A stretch of 64,000 nucleotides of DNA, from contig NC_080053.1 in assembly GCF_026212465.1 (NCBI RefSeq), positions 3,062,255 to 3,126,254 on the forward strand. Direction: 5' to 3'. The notes beneath the pieces are model-generated. The model was given only the letters and a program-made list of their open reading frames with translations, did no database searches and was not told where the DNA came from. The translations under genes and the position numbers were made by a program. Shown in pieces: positions 12,691-23,961 of this stretch (within the stretch, counting starts at the first letter, position 1; each line of letters starts with the position of its first letter). The stretch is from Amaranthus tricolor. Taxonomy: Eukaryota; Streptophyta; Magnoliopsida; Caryophyllales; Amaranthaceae.

Positions 12691-15600
12691 TTGAGGTGGT
12701 AAGATATGAAAATCATAGTCATATACTTTAGATTACGTGCTAAGTTACTATTTTATGGGGTTTTAAGCTGTATTTGCACTTTCCCGCATAAAGTAGCTCA
12801 AACCTGGTTTGTTTTGCACGAAACATGGAACACAACACTATTTGGAATATATTATTGTATTTATGTGGTTAGAATTGAAAATCAAAGTCATATGCTTGAA
12901 ATTACGTACTAAGTTGTGATTTTATGTGTTTTAAAGCGTTTTTGTACTTTCGCGCATAAAGTAGATCAAACTTGTTTTGTTTTGCATGAAACTTGGCAGA
13001 CAATACTATTTGGTATATATTCTTGTGATGAAATTGTTAGAATTAAAAATCATAGTTATATGCTAGAAAATACATGCTAAATTTGGATTTTATTTGTTTT
13101 TAACTTTTTTTGGCACTTACGCGCATAGAGTAGCTCAATCTTTGTTTATTTTGCATGAAACTTGGCACACAACACTATTTGGTATATATTATTGTGTTGA
13201 AGTGGTTAGCATTGAAAATAATAGTCATATGCTAGAAATTACGTGTTAAGTTTCGATTTTATAGGTTTTAAAGATTTTTTGGCTCTTTCGCACATAAATT
13301 AACTCAAACATGGTTTGTTTTTCACGAAACTTGGCACACAATACTATTTGGTATACATTATTGTGTTGAAGTGGTTTTAATTGAAAATCCTAGTCATATG
13401 CTTCAAATTACGCACTAAGTTGCGATTTTATGGCTTTTTAAGCTTTATTTGCACTTTCGCGCATAATGTGGATCAAACTTGATTTGTTTTGCATGAAACT
13501 TGGCAGACAACACTATTTGGTATATATTATTGAGTTGTAGTGGTTAGAATTTAAAATAATAGTGATATGCTTGAAATTACGTGGTAACTTGCGATTTTAT
13601 GTTTAAGCTATTTTGGCACTTTCGCGCATAAAGTAGCTCAAACTTGGTTTGTTTTGCAAGAAACTTGGCACACAATACTATTTGGTATATATTATTGTGT
13701 TGAAGTGGTTAGAATTGAAAATAATAGTCATATACTAGAAATTACGTTTTAAGTTACGATTTTATGGGTTTTTAAGCTTTTTTGGAACTTTCTCGCATAA
13801 AGTATACCAAACTTGGTTTGTTTACCACGAAACTTGGCACACAACATTATTTGCTATATATTATTGTGTTGAAGTGGTTAGAATTCAAAATAATAGTCAT
13901 ATGCTAGAAATTACGTGCTAAATTTCGATTTTATGGGTTTTTAAGCTTTTTTGTCACTGACGCGCATAAAGTAGCTCAATCTTTGTTTGTTTTACACAAA
14001 ACGTGGCACACAATACTATTTGGTATATATATTATTGTGTTGAAGTGGTTAGCATTGAAAATAATAGTCATATGCTAGAAACTACGTGTTAAGTTGCGAT
14101 TTTATGGGTTTTTAAGCTTTTGTGGCAATTTTGCGCATAAATTAACTCAAACATGGTTTGTTTTTCACGAAACTTGGCACACAATACTATTTCGTATACA
14201 TTATTGTGTTGAAGTGCTTATAATTTAAAATCATAGTCACATTCTAGAAATTATGTGCTAAGTTTCGATTTTATGGGTTTTTAAGCTTTATTTGCACTTT
14301 CGCGCATACTGTAGATCAAACTTGATTAGGTTTGCATGAAACTTGGCAGACAACACTATTTGGCATATATTATTGTGTTGAAGTGGTTAGAATTTAAAGT
14401 CATAGTCATATTCTTGAAATTACGTGCTAAGTTGCGATTTTTTGGGTTTTTATACTTATTTGGATCTTTCTTACATAAAGTAGATCAAACTTGATTTATT
14501 TTGCATGAAACTTGGCACACAACACAATTTTCTATATATTATTGTGTTGAAGTGGTTAGAATTGAAAATCATAGTCATATGGTTGAAATTACGTGCTATG
14601 TTGTGATTTTATGGGTTTTATTTGCATTTTCGCGCATAAAGTAGGTCAAACTTGATTTGTTTTGCGTGAAACATGGCACACAACACTATTTAGTATATAC
14701 AATTGCATTGAAGTGATTTGAATTGATAATCATAGTCATATGCTTTAAAGTACGTGCTAAGTTACGATTTTATGGGTTTTTAAGTTTTTTTGGCACTTTC
14801 GCACATAAACTAGCTCAAATTTTGTTTGTTTTGCACGAAACATGGCACACAATACTATTTGGTATATATATTGTTGTGTTGAAGTGGTTAGAATAGAAAA
14901 TAATAGTCATATACTAAAAATTACGTGTTAAGTTGCAATTTTATTGGTTTTTAAGCTTTTTTAATACTTTCGTGCATAAAGTAACTCAAACATGGTTTCT
15001 TTTTCACGAAACATGGCACACAATACTATTTGATATACATTATTGTGTTGAAGTGGTTGTATTTTAAAATCATAGTCATATGCTTGAAATTACTTGCTAA
15101 GTTTCGATATTATGGGTTTTTAAGCTTTATTTTCACTTTCGCGCATAATGTAGATCAACCTTGATTTGTTTTGCATGAAACGTGGCAGACAAAACTATTT
15201 GGAGTATATTATTGTTTTGAAGTGGTTAGAATCGAAAATCACTGTCATATGCTAGAAATTAAGGGCTACGTTGCGATTTTATGGGTTATTAAGCATTTTT
15301 GGCCCTTTCCCCCATAAAGTAGATCAAACTTGGTTTGTTTTGCATGAATTTTGGCAGACAATACTATTTGGTATATATTCTTGTGTTGAAATTGTTAGAA
15401 TTTAAAATCATAATCATATGCTAGAAATTACGTGCTAAATTTCTGTTTTATGTGTTTTTAAGCTTTTTTGGCACTTACGCGCATAGAGTAGCTCAATCTT
15501 TGTTTGTTTTGCATAAAACTTGGCACACAACACTATTTTTTATATATTATTGTGTTGAAGTTGTTAGCATTAAAAATAATAGTCATATCCTAGAACTTAC

Positions 15601-16113
15601 ATGTTAAGTTTGCATAAAGCTTTTTTATGTGTTTTTAAGCTTTTTTGGCTCTTTCGCGCATTACTTAACTCAAACATAGTTTGTTTTTCACGAAACATGG
15701 CACACAATACTATTTGGTATACATTATTATGTTGAAATTTTTATAATTGAAAATCATATTTCTATGCTTGAATGTATGTGCTAAGTTGAGATTTTATGGG
15801 TTTTTAAGTAGTAGGTTAAAGATTGTTTGTTTTACACGAAATTGGAACACAACACTATTTGGTATATATTATTGTGTTGAAGTGATTTAATTTGAAGTGT
15901 TTATGGGTTTTAAATTACGTTCTACGTTGCGATCTTATGGGTTTTTAATCTTTATTTGCATTTTCGCGCAAAAAGTAGCTCAAACTTGGTTTTGTTTGAA
16001 ACTTGGCACACAACACTATTTGGTATATATTATTTTGTTGAAGTGGTTAGAATTGACAATAATAGTCATATGCTAGAAATTACGTGTTAAGTTGCGATTT
16101 TATGGGTTTTTAA

Positions 16114-18299
16114 GCTTTATTTGGACTTTCGCGCATAATGTAAATCAAACTTGATTTGTTTTGCATGAAACTTGGCACACAACACAATTTGGTATATATT
16201 GTTGTGTTGAAGTGGTTATAATCGAAAATCATAATCATATGCTTGAAATTACGTGCTAAGTTGCGATTTTGAGGGTTTTTAAGCTTTTTTGGCACTTTCG
16301 CGCACAAAATAGATCAAATTTGTTTTGTTTTGCACGAAACGTGGCACAAAATACTATTTGGTATATATTATTGTATTGAAGTGGTTAGAATTGAAAATAA
16401 TAATCATATTCTAGAAATTAAATTTTAAGTTACGATTTTATGGGTTTTCAAGCTTTTTTGGCACTTTCGCACATAAAGTTGATAAAACTTGGTTTGTGTT
16501 GCACGAAACTTGGCACACAACTTTTTTTTGTATATATTATTGTGTTGAAGTGGTTACAATTTAAAATAAAAGTCATCTGCTAGAAATTACGTGTTAAGTT
16601 GCGATTTTATGGCTTAATAATCATTTTTTAGCAATTTCGCGCATAAAGTAGCTCAAACTTGGTTTTGCACGAAATCTAGCACACAACACTATTTGGTATA
16701 TATTATAGTGTTGAGGTGGTTAGATATGAAAATTATAGTCATATGCTTTAAAGATTACGTGCTAAGTTGCGATTTTATGGAGTTTTAAGCTGTATTTGCA
16801 CTTTCCCGCATAAAGTAGGTCAAACTTGGTTTGTTTTATACGAAACATGGAACACAACACTATTTGCAATATATTATTGTATTTAAGTGGTTAGAATTCA
16901 AAATCAAAGTCATATGATTTAAATTACGTACTTTGTTGTGATTTTATATGTTTTTAAGCTTTTTTGCACTTTCGCGCATAAAGTAGATCAAACTTGGTTT
17001 GTTTTGCATGAAACTTGGCAAACAATATACTATTTGGTATATATTCTTGGGTTGAAATTGTTAGAATTAAAAATCATAGTCATATGCTACAAATTACGTG
17101 CTAAATTTCGATTTTATGGGTTTTTAAGCTTTTTTGGCACTTACGTGCATAAAATAACTCTATCTTTGTTTGTTTTGCATGAAACTTGGCACACAACATT
17201 CTTTGGTATATATTATTATTTTGAAGTGGTTAGCATTGAAAATAATTGTCATATGCTAGAAATTTTTTGATTTTGTGGGTTTTAAAGCATATTTGGCTCT
17301 TTCGCGCATAACTTAACTCAAATATGGTTTGTTTTTCACGAAACTTGGCACACAATACTATTCGGTATACATTATTATTTTGAAGTTTTTATAATTGAAA
17401 ATCATATTTCTATGCTTGAAAGTATATGCTAAGTTGAGATTTTTTGGGTTTTTATGTTTTTTTAGCACTTTTGCGCATAAATTAGGTCAAACTTTGTTTC
17501 TTTTGCAAGAAACTTGGAACACAATACTATTTGGTATATATTATTGTGTTGAAGTGGTTTAATTTGAAAATCACAGTCATATGCTTGAAATTACGTGCTA
17601 CGTTGTGATTTTATGGGTTTTTAGGCTTTATTTGCATTTTCGCACATAATATAGATAAAACTTGATTTGTTTTGCATGAAACTTGGCAGACAACACTATT
17701 TGGTATATATTATTGTGTTGAAGTGGCTAGAATGTAAAATCATAGTAATATGCTTGAAATTACGAGGTAACTTGTGATTTTATGGGTTTTTAAGCTTTTT
17801 TGGCACTTTTGTGCATAAAGTAGCTCAAACTTGGTTTGTTTTGCACGAAACATGGCACTCAATACTATTTGATATATATTATTGTGTTGAAGTTGATAGA
17901 ATTGAAAATAATAGTCATATACTAGAAATTACGTTTTAAGTTACGATTTTATGGGTTTTTAAGCTTTTTTGGAACTTTCTCGCATAAAGTATATCAAACT
18001 TGGTTTGTTTTCCACGAAACTTGGCACACAACATTATTGACTATATATTATTGTGTTGAAGTGGTTAGAATTTAAAATAATAGTCATATGCTAGAATTAC
18101 GTGTTATGTTGCAATTTTATGGGTTTTTAAACTTTTTTAGCACTTTCGCGCATAAAGTTGCTCAAACTTGGTTTGTATTGCATGAAACTTTGCACAAAAC
18201 ACCATTTGTTATATATTATTGTGTTGAAGTGGTTATAATTTAAAATCATAGACATATGCTTGAGATTACGTCCTAAGTTGCGATTTTATGGGTTTTTAT
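16114..18299 (+). repeat. Block D unit 1 (13-mer, ~2.19 kb)
   Basis: Defined from the marker GCTTTATTTGGACTTTCG at 16114 to its next occurrence at 18300 (2186 bp, about 13 monomers). It begins with a four-monomer motif: the marker monomer, a CGCGCACAAAATAG monomer, a TGTGTTGCACG monomer and a GGCTTAATAATC / GGTTTTGCACG monomer. It also contains a full-length relative of HOR-A monomer a11 near 17975. Confidence 0.72.
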
Positions 18300-18967
18300 G
18301 CTTTATTTGGACTTTCGAGCATAAAGTAAATCAAACTTGATTTGTTTTGCATGAAACTTGGCACACAATACAAGTTGGTATCTATTGTTGTGTTGAAGTG
18401 GTTAGAATTGAAAATCATAGTCGTATGGTTGAAAGTACGTGCTAAGTTGCAATTTTGAGAGTTTTTAAGCTTTTTTGGCACTTTCGCGCACAAAGTAGCA
18501 AAATTTGATTTGTTTTGCACGAAACTTGGCGCATAATACTATTTGGTATATATTATTGTGTTGAAGTTGTTAGAATTGAAAATAATGGTCATATTCTAGA
18601 AATTACAATTTAAGTTACGATTTTATGGGTTTTCAAGCTTTTTTGGCACTTTCGCGCATAAAGTAGATCACACTTGGTTTGTGTTGCACGAAACTTGGCA
18701 GACAATATTTTTTGGTATATATTATTGTGTTGAAGTAGTTAATTGAAAATAATAGTCATATGCTAGAAATTACGTGTTAACTTGCCATTTTATGGATTAT
18801 AAATCTTTTTTGGCACTTTCGCGCGTAAAGTAGCTCAAACTTGGTTTTGCATGAAATTTGTCACACAACACTATTTGGTATATATTATTGTGTTGAAGTG
18901 GTTAGAATCGAAAATAATAGTCATATGTTAGAAATTACGTGTTAAGTTGCGATTTATGGGTTTTTAA
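18300..18967 (+). repeat. Four-monomer duplication within block D (668 bp)
   Basis: The four-monomer motif that opens the block D units occurs here as an extra copy: the marker recurs after only 668 bp (18300 to 18968). This fits a tandem duplication of four monomers by unequal exchange. The copies have since diverged, for example CGAGCATAAAG here against CGCGCATAAAG in the next. Confidence 0.7.
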
Positions 18968-21117
18968 GCTTTATTTGGACTTTCGCGCATAAAGTAAATC
19001 AAGCTTGATTTGTTTTGCATGAAACTTGGCACACAACACAATGTGGTATATATAGTTGTGTTGAAGTGGTTAGAATTGAAAATCATAGTCATATGCTTGA
19101 AATTACGTGCTAATTGCGATTTTGAGGGTTTTTATGATTTTTTGGCACTTTCGCGCACAAAGTAGCTCAAATTTTATTTGTTTTGCAAGAAACCTGGTAC
19201 ACGATACTATTAGGTATATATTATTGTGTTGAAGTGGTTAGAATTGAAAATAATAGTCATATTCTAGAAATTACATTTTAAGTTACGATTTTATGGGTTT
19301 TCAAGATTGTTTGGCACTTTCGCGCATAAAGTAGATAAAACTTGGTTTGTGTTGCACGAAACTTGGCACACAACTTTTTTTGGTATATATTATTGTGTTG
19401 AAGTGGTTATAATTGAAAATAATAGGCATATGCTAGAAATTACGTGTTGAGTTTTGATTTTATGGCTTATTAATCTTTTTTTGGCATTTTCGTGCATAAA
19501 GTAGCTCAAACCTGGTTTGTTTTTCACGAAACCTGGCACACAACACTATTTAGTATATATTATTGTGCTGAAGTGTTTGGAATTGAAAATCATAGTCATA
19601 TGCTAGAAATTATGTGCTAACTTTCGATTTTATGGGTTTTTAAGCTTTTTTGGTACTTTCGGGCATAAAGTAGCTGATACTTTGTTTTTTTGCACAAAAC
19701 TTGGCACACAACACTAGTTGGTATATATTATTGTGTTGAGGTGGTTAGATATGAAAATCATAGTCATTTGCTTTAAATTACGTGCTAAGTTGCGATTTTA
19801 TGGGGTTTTAAGCTGTATTTGCACTTTCCCGCATAATGTAGCTCAAACTTGGTTTGTTTTGCACGAAACTTGGAACACAACACTATTTGGAATTGAAAAT
19901 CAAAGTCATATGCTTGAAATTACGTACTAAGTTGTGATTTTATGTGTTTTCAAGCTTTTTTGCACTTTTGCACATAAAGTAGATCAAACTTGGTTTGTTT
20001 TGCATGAAACTTGGCAGACAATACTATTTGGTATATATTAAAAATCATAGTCATATGCTAGAAATTATGTGCTAAATTTCGACTTTATGGGTTTTTTAGC
20101 TTTTTTGGCACTTACGCGCATAAAGTAGCTCAATCTTTGTTTGTTTTGCATGAAACTTGGCACACAATACTATTTGGTATATATTATTGTGTTGAAGTGG
20201 TTAACAATGAAAATAATAGTCATATGCTAGAAATTACGTGTTAAGTTTCGATTTTATGGGTTTTTGAAGCTTTTTTGGCTCTTTCGCGCATAAATTAAGT
20301 CAAACATGGTTTGTTTTTCACGAAACTTGGCACACAATACTATTTGGTATACATTATTATGTTGAAGTGGTTATACTTGAAAATAATAGTTATATGCTTG
20401 AAAGTAACTGTTAAGTTGAGATTTTATGGGTTTTTAAGTTTTTTTGGCACTTTCGCACATAAAATTGGTCAAACTTTGTTTGTTTTGCATGGAACTTGGA
20501 ACACAACACTATTTGGTATATATTATTGTGTTGAAGTTGTTTTATTTTAAAATCATACTCATATGCTTGAAATTACGTGCTAACGTTGCGATTTTATGGG
20601 TTTTTAAGCTTTATTTGCACTTTCGCGCATAATGTAAATCAAACTTTATTTGTTTTGCATGAAACTTGGCAGACAACACTTTTTGGTATATATTATTGTG
20701 TTGAAGTGGTTAGATTTTGAAATCATAGTCATATGCTTGAAATTACGTGGTAACTTGCGATTTTATGCGTTTTAAAGCTTTTTTTGGCACTTTCGCGCAT
20801 AATGTAGCTCAAACTTGGTTTGTTTTGCACGAAACTTGGCACACAATACTATTTGGTATATCTTATTGTGTTGTGAAGTGATTAGAATTAAAAATAATAG
20901 TCATATGCGAGAAATTACGTGTTAAGATGCGATTTTATGGGTTTTTAAACTTTTTTGGCACTTTCGCGCATAAAGTAGCTCAAACTTGGTTTGTTTTGCA
21001 TGAAACTTTGCACACAACACCATTTGGTATATATTATTGTGTTGAAGTGGTTATAATTAAAAATCATAGTGATAATCTTGAAATTACGTGCTAAGTTGCG
21101 ATTTTATGGGCTTTTAA
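18968..21117 (+). repeat. Block D unit 2 (13-mer, ~2.15 kb)
   Basis: Marker GCTTTATTTGGACTTTCG at 18968 to its next occurrence at 21118 gives 2150 bp. It has internal deletions near 19890 (TATTTGGAATTGAAAATC, about 35 bp lost) and 20040 (GGTATATATTAAAAATC, about 25 bp lost), which cut monomers short. Confidence 0.7.
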
Positions 21118-22593
21118 GCTTTATTTGGACTTTCGCGCATAAAGTAAATCAAACTTGATTTTTTTTGCATGACACTTGGCACACAAGACAATTTGGTATA
21201 TATTGTTGTGTTGAAGTGGTTAGAATTTAAAATCATAGTTATTTGCTTGAAATTACATGCTAAGTTGCGATTTTGAGGGTTTTTAACCTTTTTTGGCACT
21301 TTCGCGCACAAAGTAATTCAAATTTGATTTGTTTTGTCCGAAACTTGGCGCATGATTCTATTTGGTATATATTATTGTGTGTAAGTGGTTAGAATTGAAA
21401 ATAATAGTCATATTCTAGAAATTACATTTTAAGTTACGATTTTATGGGTTTTTAAGCTTTTTTGGCACTTTCGCGCATAAAGTAGATAAAACTTGGTTTG
21501 TGTTGCACGAAACTTGGCATACAATGTTTTTTGGTATATATTATTGTGTTGAAGTGGTTAGAATTGAAAATAATAGTCATATGCTAGAAATTACGTGTTA
21601 AGTTGCGATTCTATGGCTTATTAATCTTTTTTTGGCACTTTCGCGCATAAACTAGCTCAAACTTGGTTTTGCATGAAACTTGGCACACAACACTATTTGG
21701 TATATGTTATTGTGTTGAACTGTTTGGAATTGAAAATCATAGTCATATGCTAGAAATTATTTGCTAATTTCGATTTTATGGGTTTTTAAGCTTTTTTGGC
21801 ACTTTCGCGCATAAAGTAGCTCATACTTTGTTTTTTTTTGCACGAAACTTGGCACACAACACTAGTTGGTGTATATTATTGTGTTGAGGTGGTTAGATAT
21901 GAAAATCATAGTCATATGCTTTAAATTACGTGCTAAGTTGCGATTTTATGGGGTTTTAAGCTATGTTTGCACTTCCCGCATAAAGTAGGTCAAACTTGGT
22001 TTGTTTTGCACGAAACTTGGAACACGACACTATTTGGAATATATTATTGTATTTAAGTGGTTAGAATAGAAAATCAAAGTCATATGCTTGAATATCCGTA
22101 CTAAGTTGTGATTTTATGTGTTTTTAAGCTTTTTTGCACTTTCGCACATAAAGTAGATCAAACTTGGTTTGTTTTGCATGAAACTTGGCAGACAATACTA
22201 TTTGGTATATATTCTTGTGTTGAAATTGTTAGAATTAAAAATCATAGTCATATGCTAGAAATTACGTGCTAAATTTCGATTTTATGGCTTTTTAAGCTTT
22301 TTTGGCACTTACGCGCATAAAGTAGCTCAATCTTTGTTTGTTTTGCATGAAACTTGGCACACAACACTATTTGGTATATATTATTGTGTTGAAGTGGTTA
22401 GCATTGAAAATAATAGTCATATGCTAGAAATTACGTGTTTAGTTTCGATTTTATGGGTTTTAAAGCTTTTTTGGCTCTTTCGCGCATAAATTATGTCAAA
22501 CATGGTTTGTTTTTCACGAAACTTGGCACATAATACTATTTGGTATACATTATTATGTTGAAGTGGTTATAATTTAAAATAATAGTCATATGT
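21118..22593 (+). repeat. Block D unit 3, truncated at the retroelement junction
   Basis: Starts with the same marker at 21118 and follows unit order until the satellite stops after GTCATATG near 22592. It includes an undeleted relative of HOR-A monomer a14 (CGCATAAACTAGCTC then GGTTTTGCATG, near 21645). What follows is non-satellite sequence. Confidence 0.7.
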
Positions 22594-22668
22594 TCGCTCG
22601 TTCATAATTGACATTTTCGGGAACACAAGGATTCTGCCCACAGGGTTTCCTGATCTACTGGGAACAGG

Positions 22669-22680
22669 GCTCTGATACCA
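22669..22680 (-). promoter_or_regulatory. Primer-binding site for initiator tRNA-Met
   Basis: The minus strand reads TGGTATCAGAGC, the complement of the 3' end of plant initiator tRNA-Met, two bases (AT) downstream of the LTR end. This is the site where minus-strand DNA synthesis is primed in most plant Ty1/copia and many Ty3 elements. It fixes the orientation and shows that this LTR was the 5' one. Confidence 0.92.
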
Positions 22681-22836
22681 ATTGTAGACTCAATTAGGAA
22701 CGGGAACAGCAACAAGAGAGGGGTGAATTGTTGTTGTTACTAGTTTAAGCGTTTTTGCCCTGTTTTTGCGGAATTGAATAAAATAAATAAAGCTTAAACT
22801 TAGAGCGAAATAATTAAAAGAGACAAACGATTTTTA

Positions 22837-22876
22837 CGTGGAAACCTTCTAGGCCTAAATAGAAGGAAAAACCACG
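22837..22876 (-). promoter_or_regulatory. Nested hairpin in LTR U5
   Basis: The outer arms CGTGG (22837-22841) and CCACG (22872-22876) enclose the inner arms CCTTCTA (22845-22851) and TAGAAGG (22860-22866), separated by A-rich internal loops of 3 and 5 nt. From memory, an ACGTGGAAA...AAAACCACG arrangement is common in plant LTRs, probably as part of RNA 3'-end or leader structure; its role here is inferred. Confidence 0.6.
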
Positions 22877-22944
22877 ACCCCACGGGATTTCTAAATTCTC
22901 CACTATGTTTAAGGCAACTCGTTACAATTACATTAAACATCTTA

Positions 22945-23144
22945 CTTCACTCGAAGCGCATCAACTAGGCCAACTCTTCTCTCTTAAATTGCTTCACTCA
23001 AAGCAACAAATTTAGCTTCACTAAAAGCTAATTCTCACCACTAGCTTCACTAGAAGCTTTCTCCTTAGCTTTACTCAAAGCTAATCTCTTCTCTAGCTTC
23101 ATTAAAAGCTATCTAATTTCCCCCTTAGACTCACCCGAGTCTAA
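22945..23144 (-). repeat. Run of seven short inverted repeats in LTR R-U5
   Basis: Seven perfect hairpin-forming sequences in 200 bp. Arms: CTTC/GAAG (22945-22956), TTGCTT/AAGCAA (22989-23006), TTAGCTT/AAGCTAA (23012-23031), AGCTTC/GAAGCT (23043-23058), TTAGCTTT/AAAGCTAA (23065-23084), TAGCTT/AAGCTA (23094-23111) and TTAGACTC/GAGTCTAA (23125-23144). Loops are 4 nt (ACTC, ACTA, ACTC, ACCC) or 6 nt (CACTCA, CACTAA, CATTAA). The arms differ between hairpins but each remains self-complementary, as in a structured RNA. Confidence 0.8.
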
Positions 23145-23333
23145 TTACAAATTCTCTCAAAAACCCTTACAAAGGATAAAAATTCTCTAAAAATAAAATC
23201 AATAAGTTGCACAAGAAAATATTATAAATTAATTGGCATTTTTAAAACAAAATTTTCTTGTAAAAATTCTCCCAAAATTACGTATGATTTAATGGCTCAT
23301 ACTAAGGCGAGTTTTGAAGAATAACCGAGTCCA

Positions 23334-23343
23334 CTATTTATAG
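23334..23343 (-). promoter_or_regulatory. Probable LTR TATA box
   Basis: The minus strand reads CTATAAATAG, a strong plant TATA consensus, near the middle of the LTR where the U3/R boundary is expected. Transcription would start about 30 bp downstream, near 23300, and place both RNA-structure candidates in the 5' leader. A second CTATAAATAG on the plus strand lies 223 bp away (23566-23575). Confidence 0.65.
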
Positions 23344-23888
23344 AGCTAAAGTCCCTAATAAAAAGGAATATTCCAATCCATTATCCCATTATCAAAAGAT
23401 CATGGGAGTAATGTGGATAAAGCAACCATACGGTTATTTGATTAAGTCAAACCAGACAGAAATAACCGCTGTTCCCATTTGCCTTAAAATAACTTCTGTT
23501 CCCTTTAAGCAGCAGTTTCTTCAATAGCTGTTCCTGTTCCAGTATTAATTGCTGGAACGTGTTTGCTATAAATAGAAACGGTTATGCTTATTACGAATGG
23601 TTACTTGCTAACTTGTAGGTATAAGGACGGTCAAGAATGATAGCTTAGACCCATTCAACAACCACTAATTCTATTTTTAGTAAATCCCATATTTACTAAA
23701 AATAGATCCTAAAATAAAGGATCTAGGAAAATAAGGACATTAATTCATTTTTTTAAGAAAAACGATTTGCCAATTAATTTAATAAATCACTACTGCAACA
23801 AATTAATTTTATTAAATACATTAACTAAAAATACTAATTAAAATATAATAACCAGAATTTTCAGTCAACGTAGTCAACCTTCAGCTTA

Positions 23889-23961
23889 GGAACAGTGCGC
23901 TGTCTCCAGACTTCAGTTTAGCTAGAACTTCCAACTTGGGAACAGTAGATCTGCTGTCTCC
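23889..23961 (-). repeat. Paired direct repeat in LTR U3
   Basis: GGAACAGT...CTGTCTCC occurs at 23889-23907 and again at 23939-23961, 50 bp apart with a slightly longer centre in the second copy. Direct repeats in U3 are often enhancer modules in LTR elements. GGAACAG-type words recur elsewhere in the insert (near 22661, 22698 and, inverted, 23468 and 23528), so they may be an element-wide motif. Confidence 0.5.

Larger units (their letters stand above)
12690..22593 (+). repeat. Diverged satellite array, block D
   Basis: About 9.9 kb of ~169-bp monomers, all same-orientation, with much higher inter-copy divergence than the HOR arrays. A decayed higher-order order is still visible: the marker GAGGTGGTTAGATATGAA (one mismatch in the first copy) recurs near 12701, 16721, 19746 and 21894, about 24, 18 and 13 monomers apart. 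Scattered deletion junctions occur near 15807, 17264, 19890 and 20040, and a short duplication containing GCATAAAGC near 15610. No gene is seen. Confidence 0.88.

Noticed and set aside
16110..16307. Minus-strand open frames of about 65 codons at 16110, 18296, 21114, 34053, 36255 and 38450
   Set aside because: Reverse reads of the same monomers, recurring at HOR positions; no independent evidence of coding.
16290..16310. CENP-B box-like sequence around TTTCGCGCATAAAG
   Set aside because: Only the TTCG part fits; the required A and CGGG at the later positions of the box are absent in the consensus.
22594..22682. Possible start of a gag gene in the leader remnant
   Set aside because: Only about 75 nt remain after the primer-binding site, with no convincing open frame before the satellite junction.
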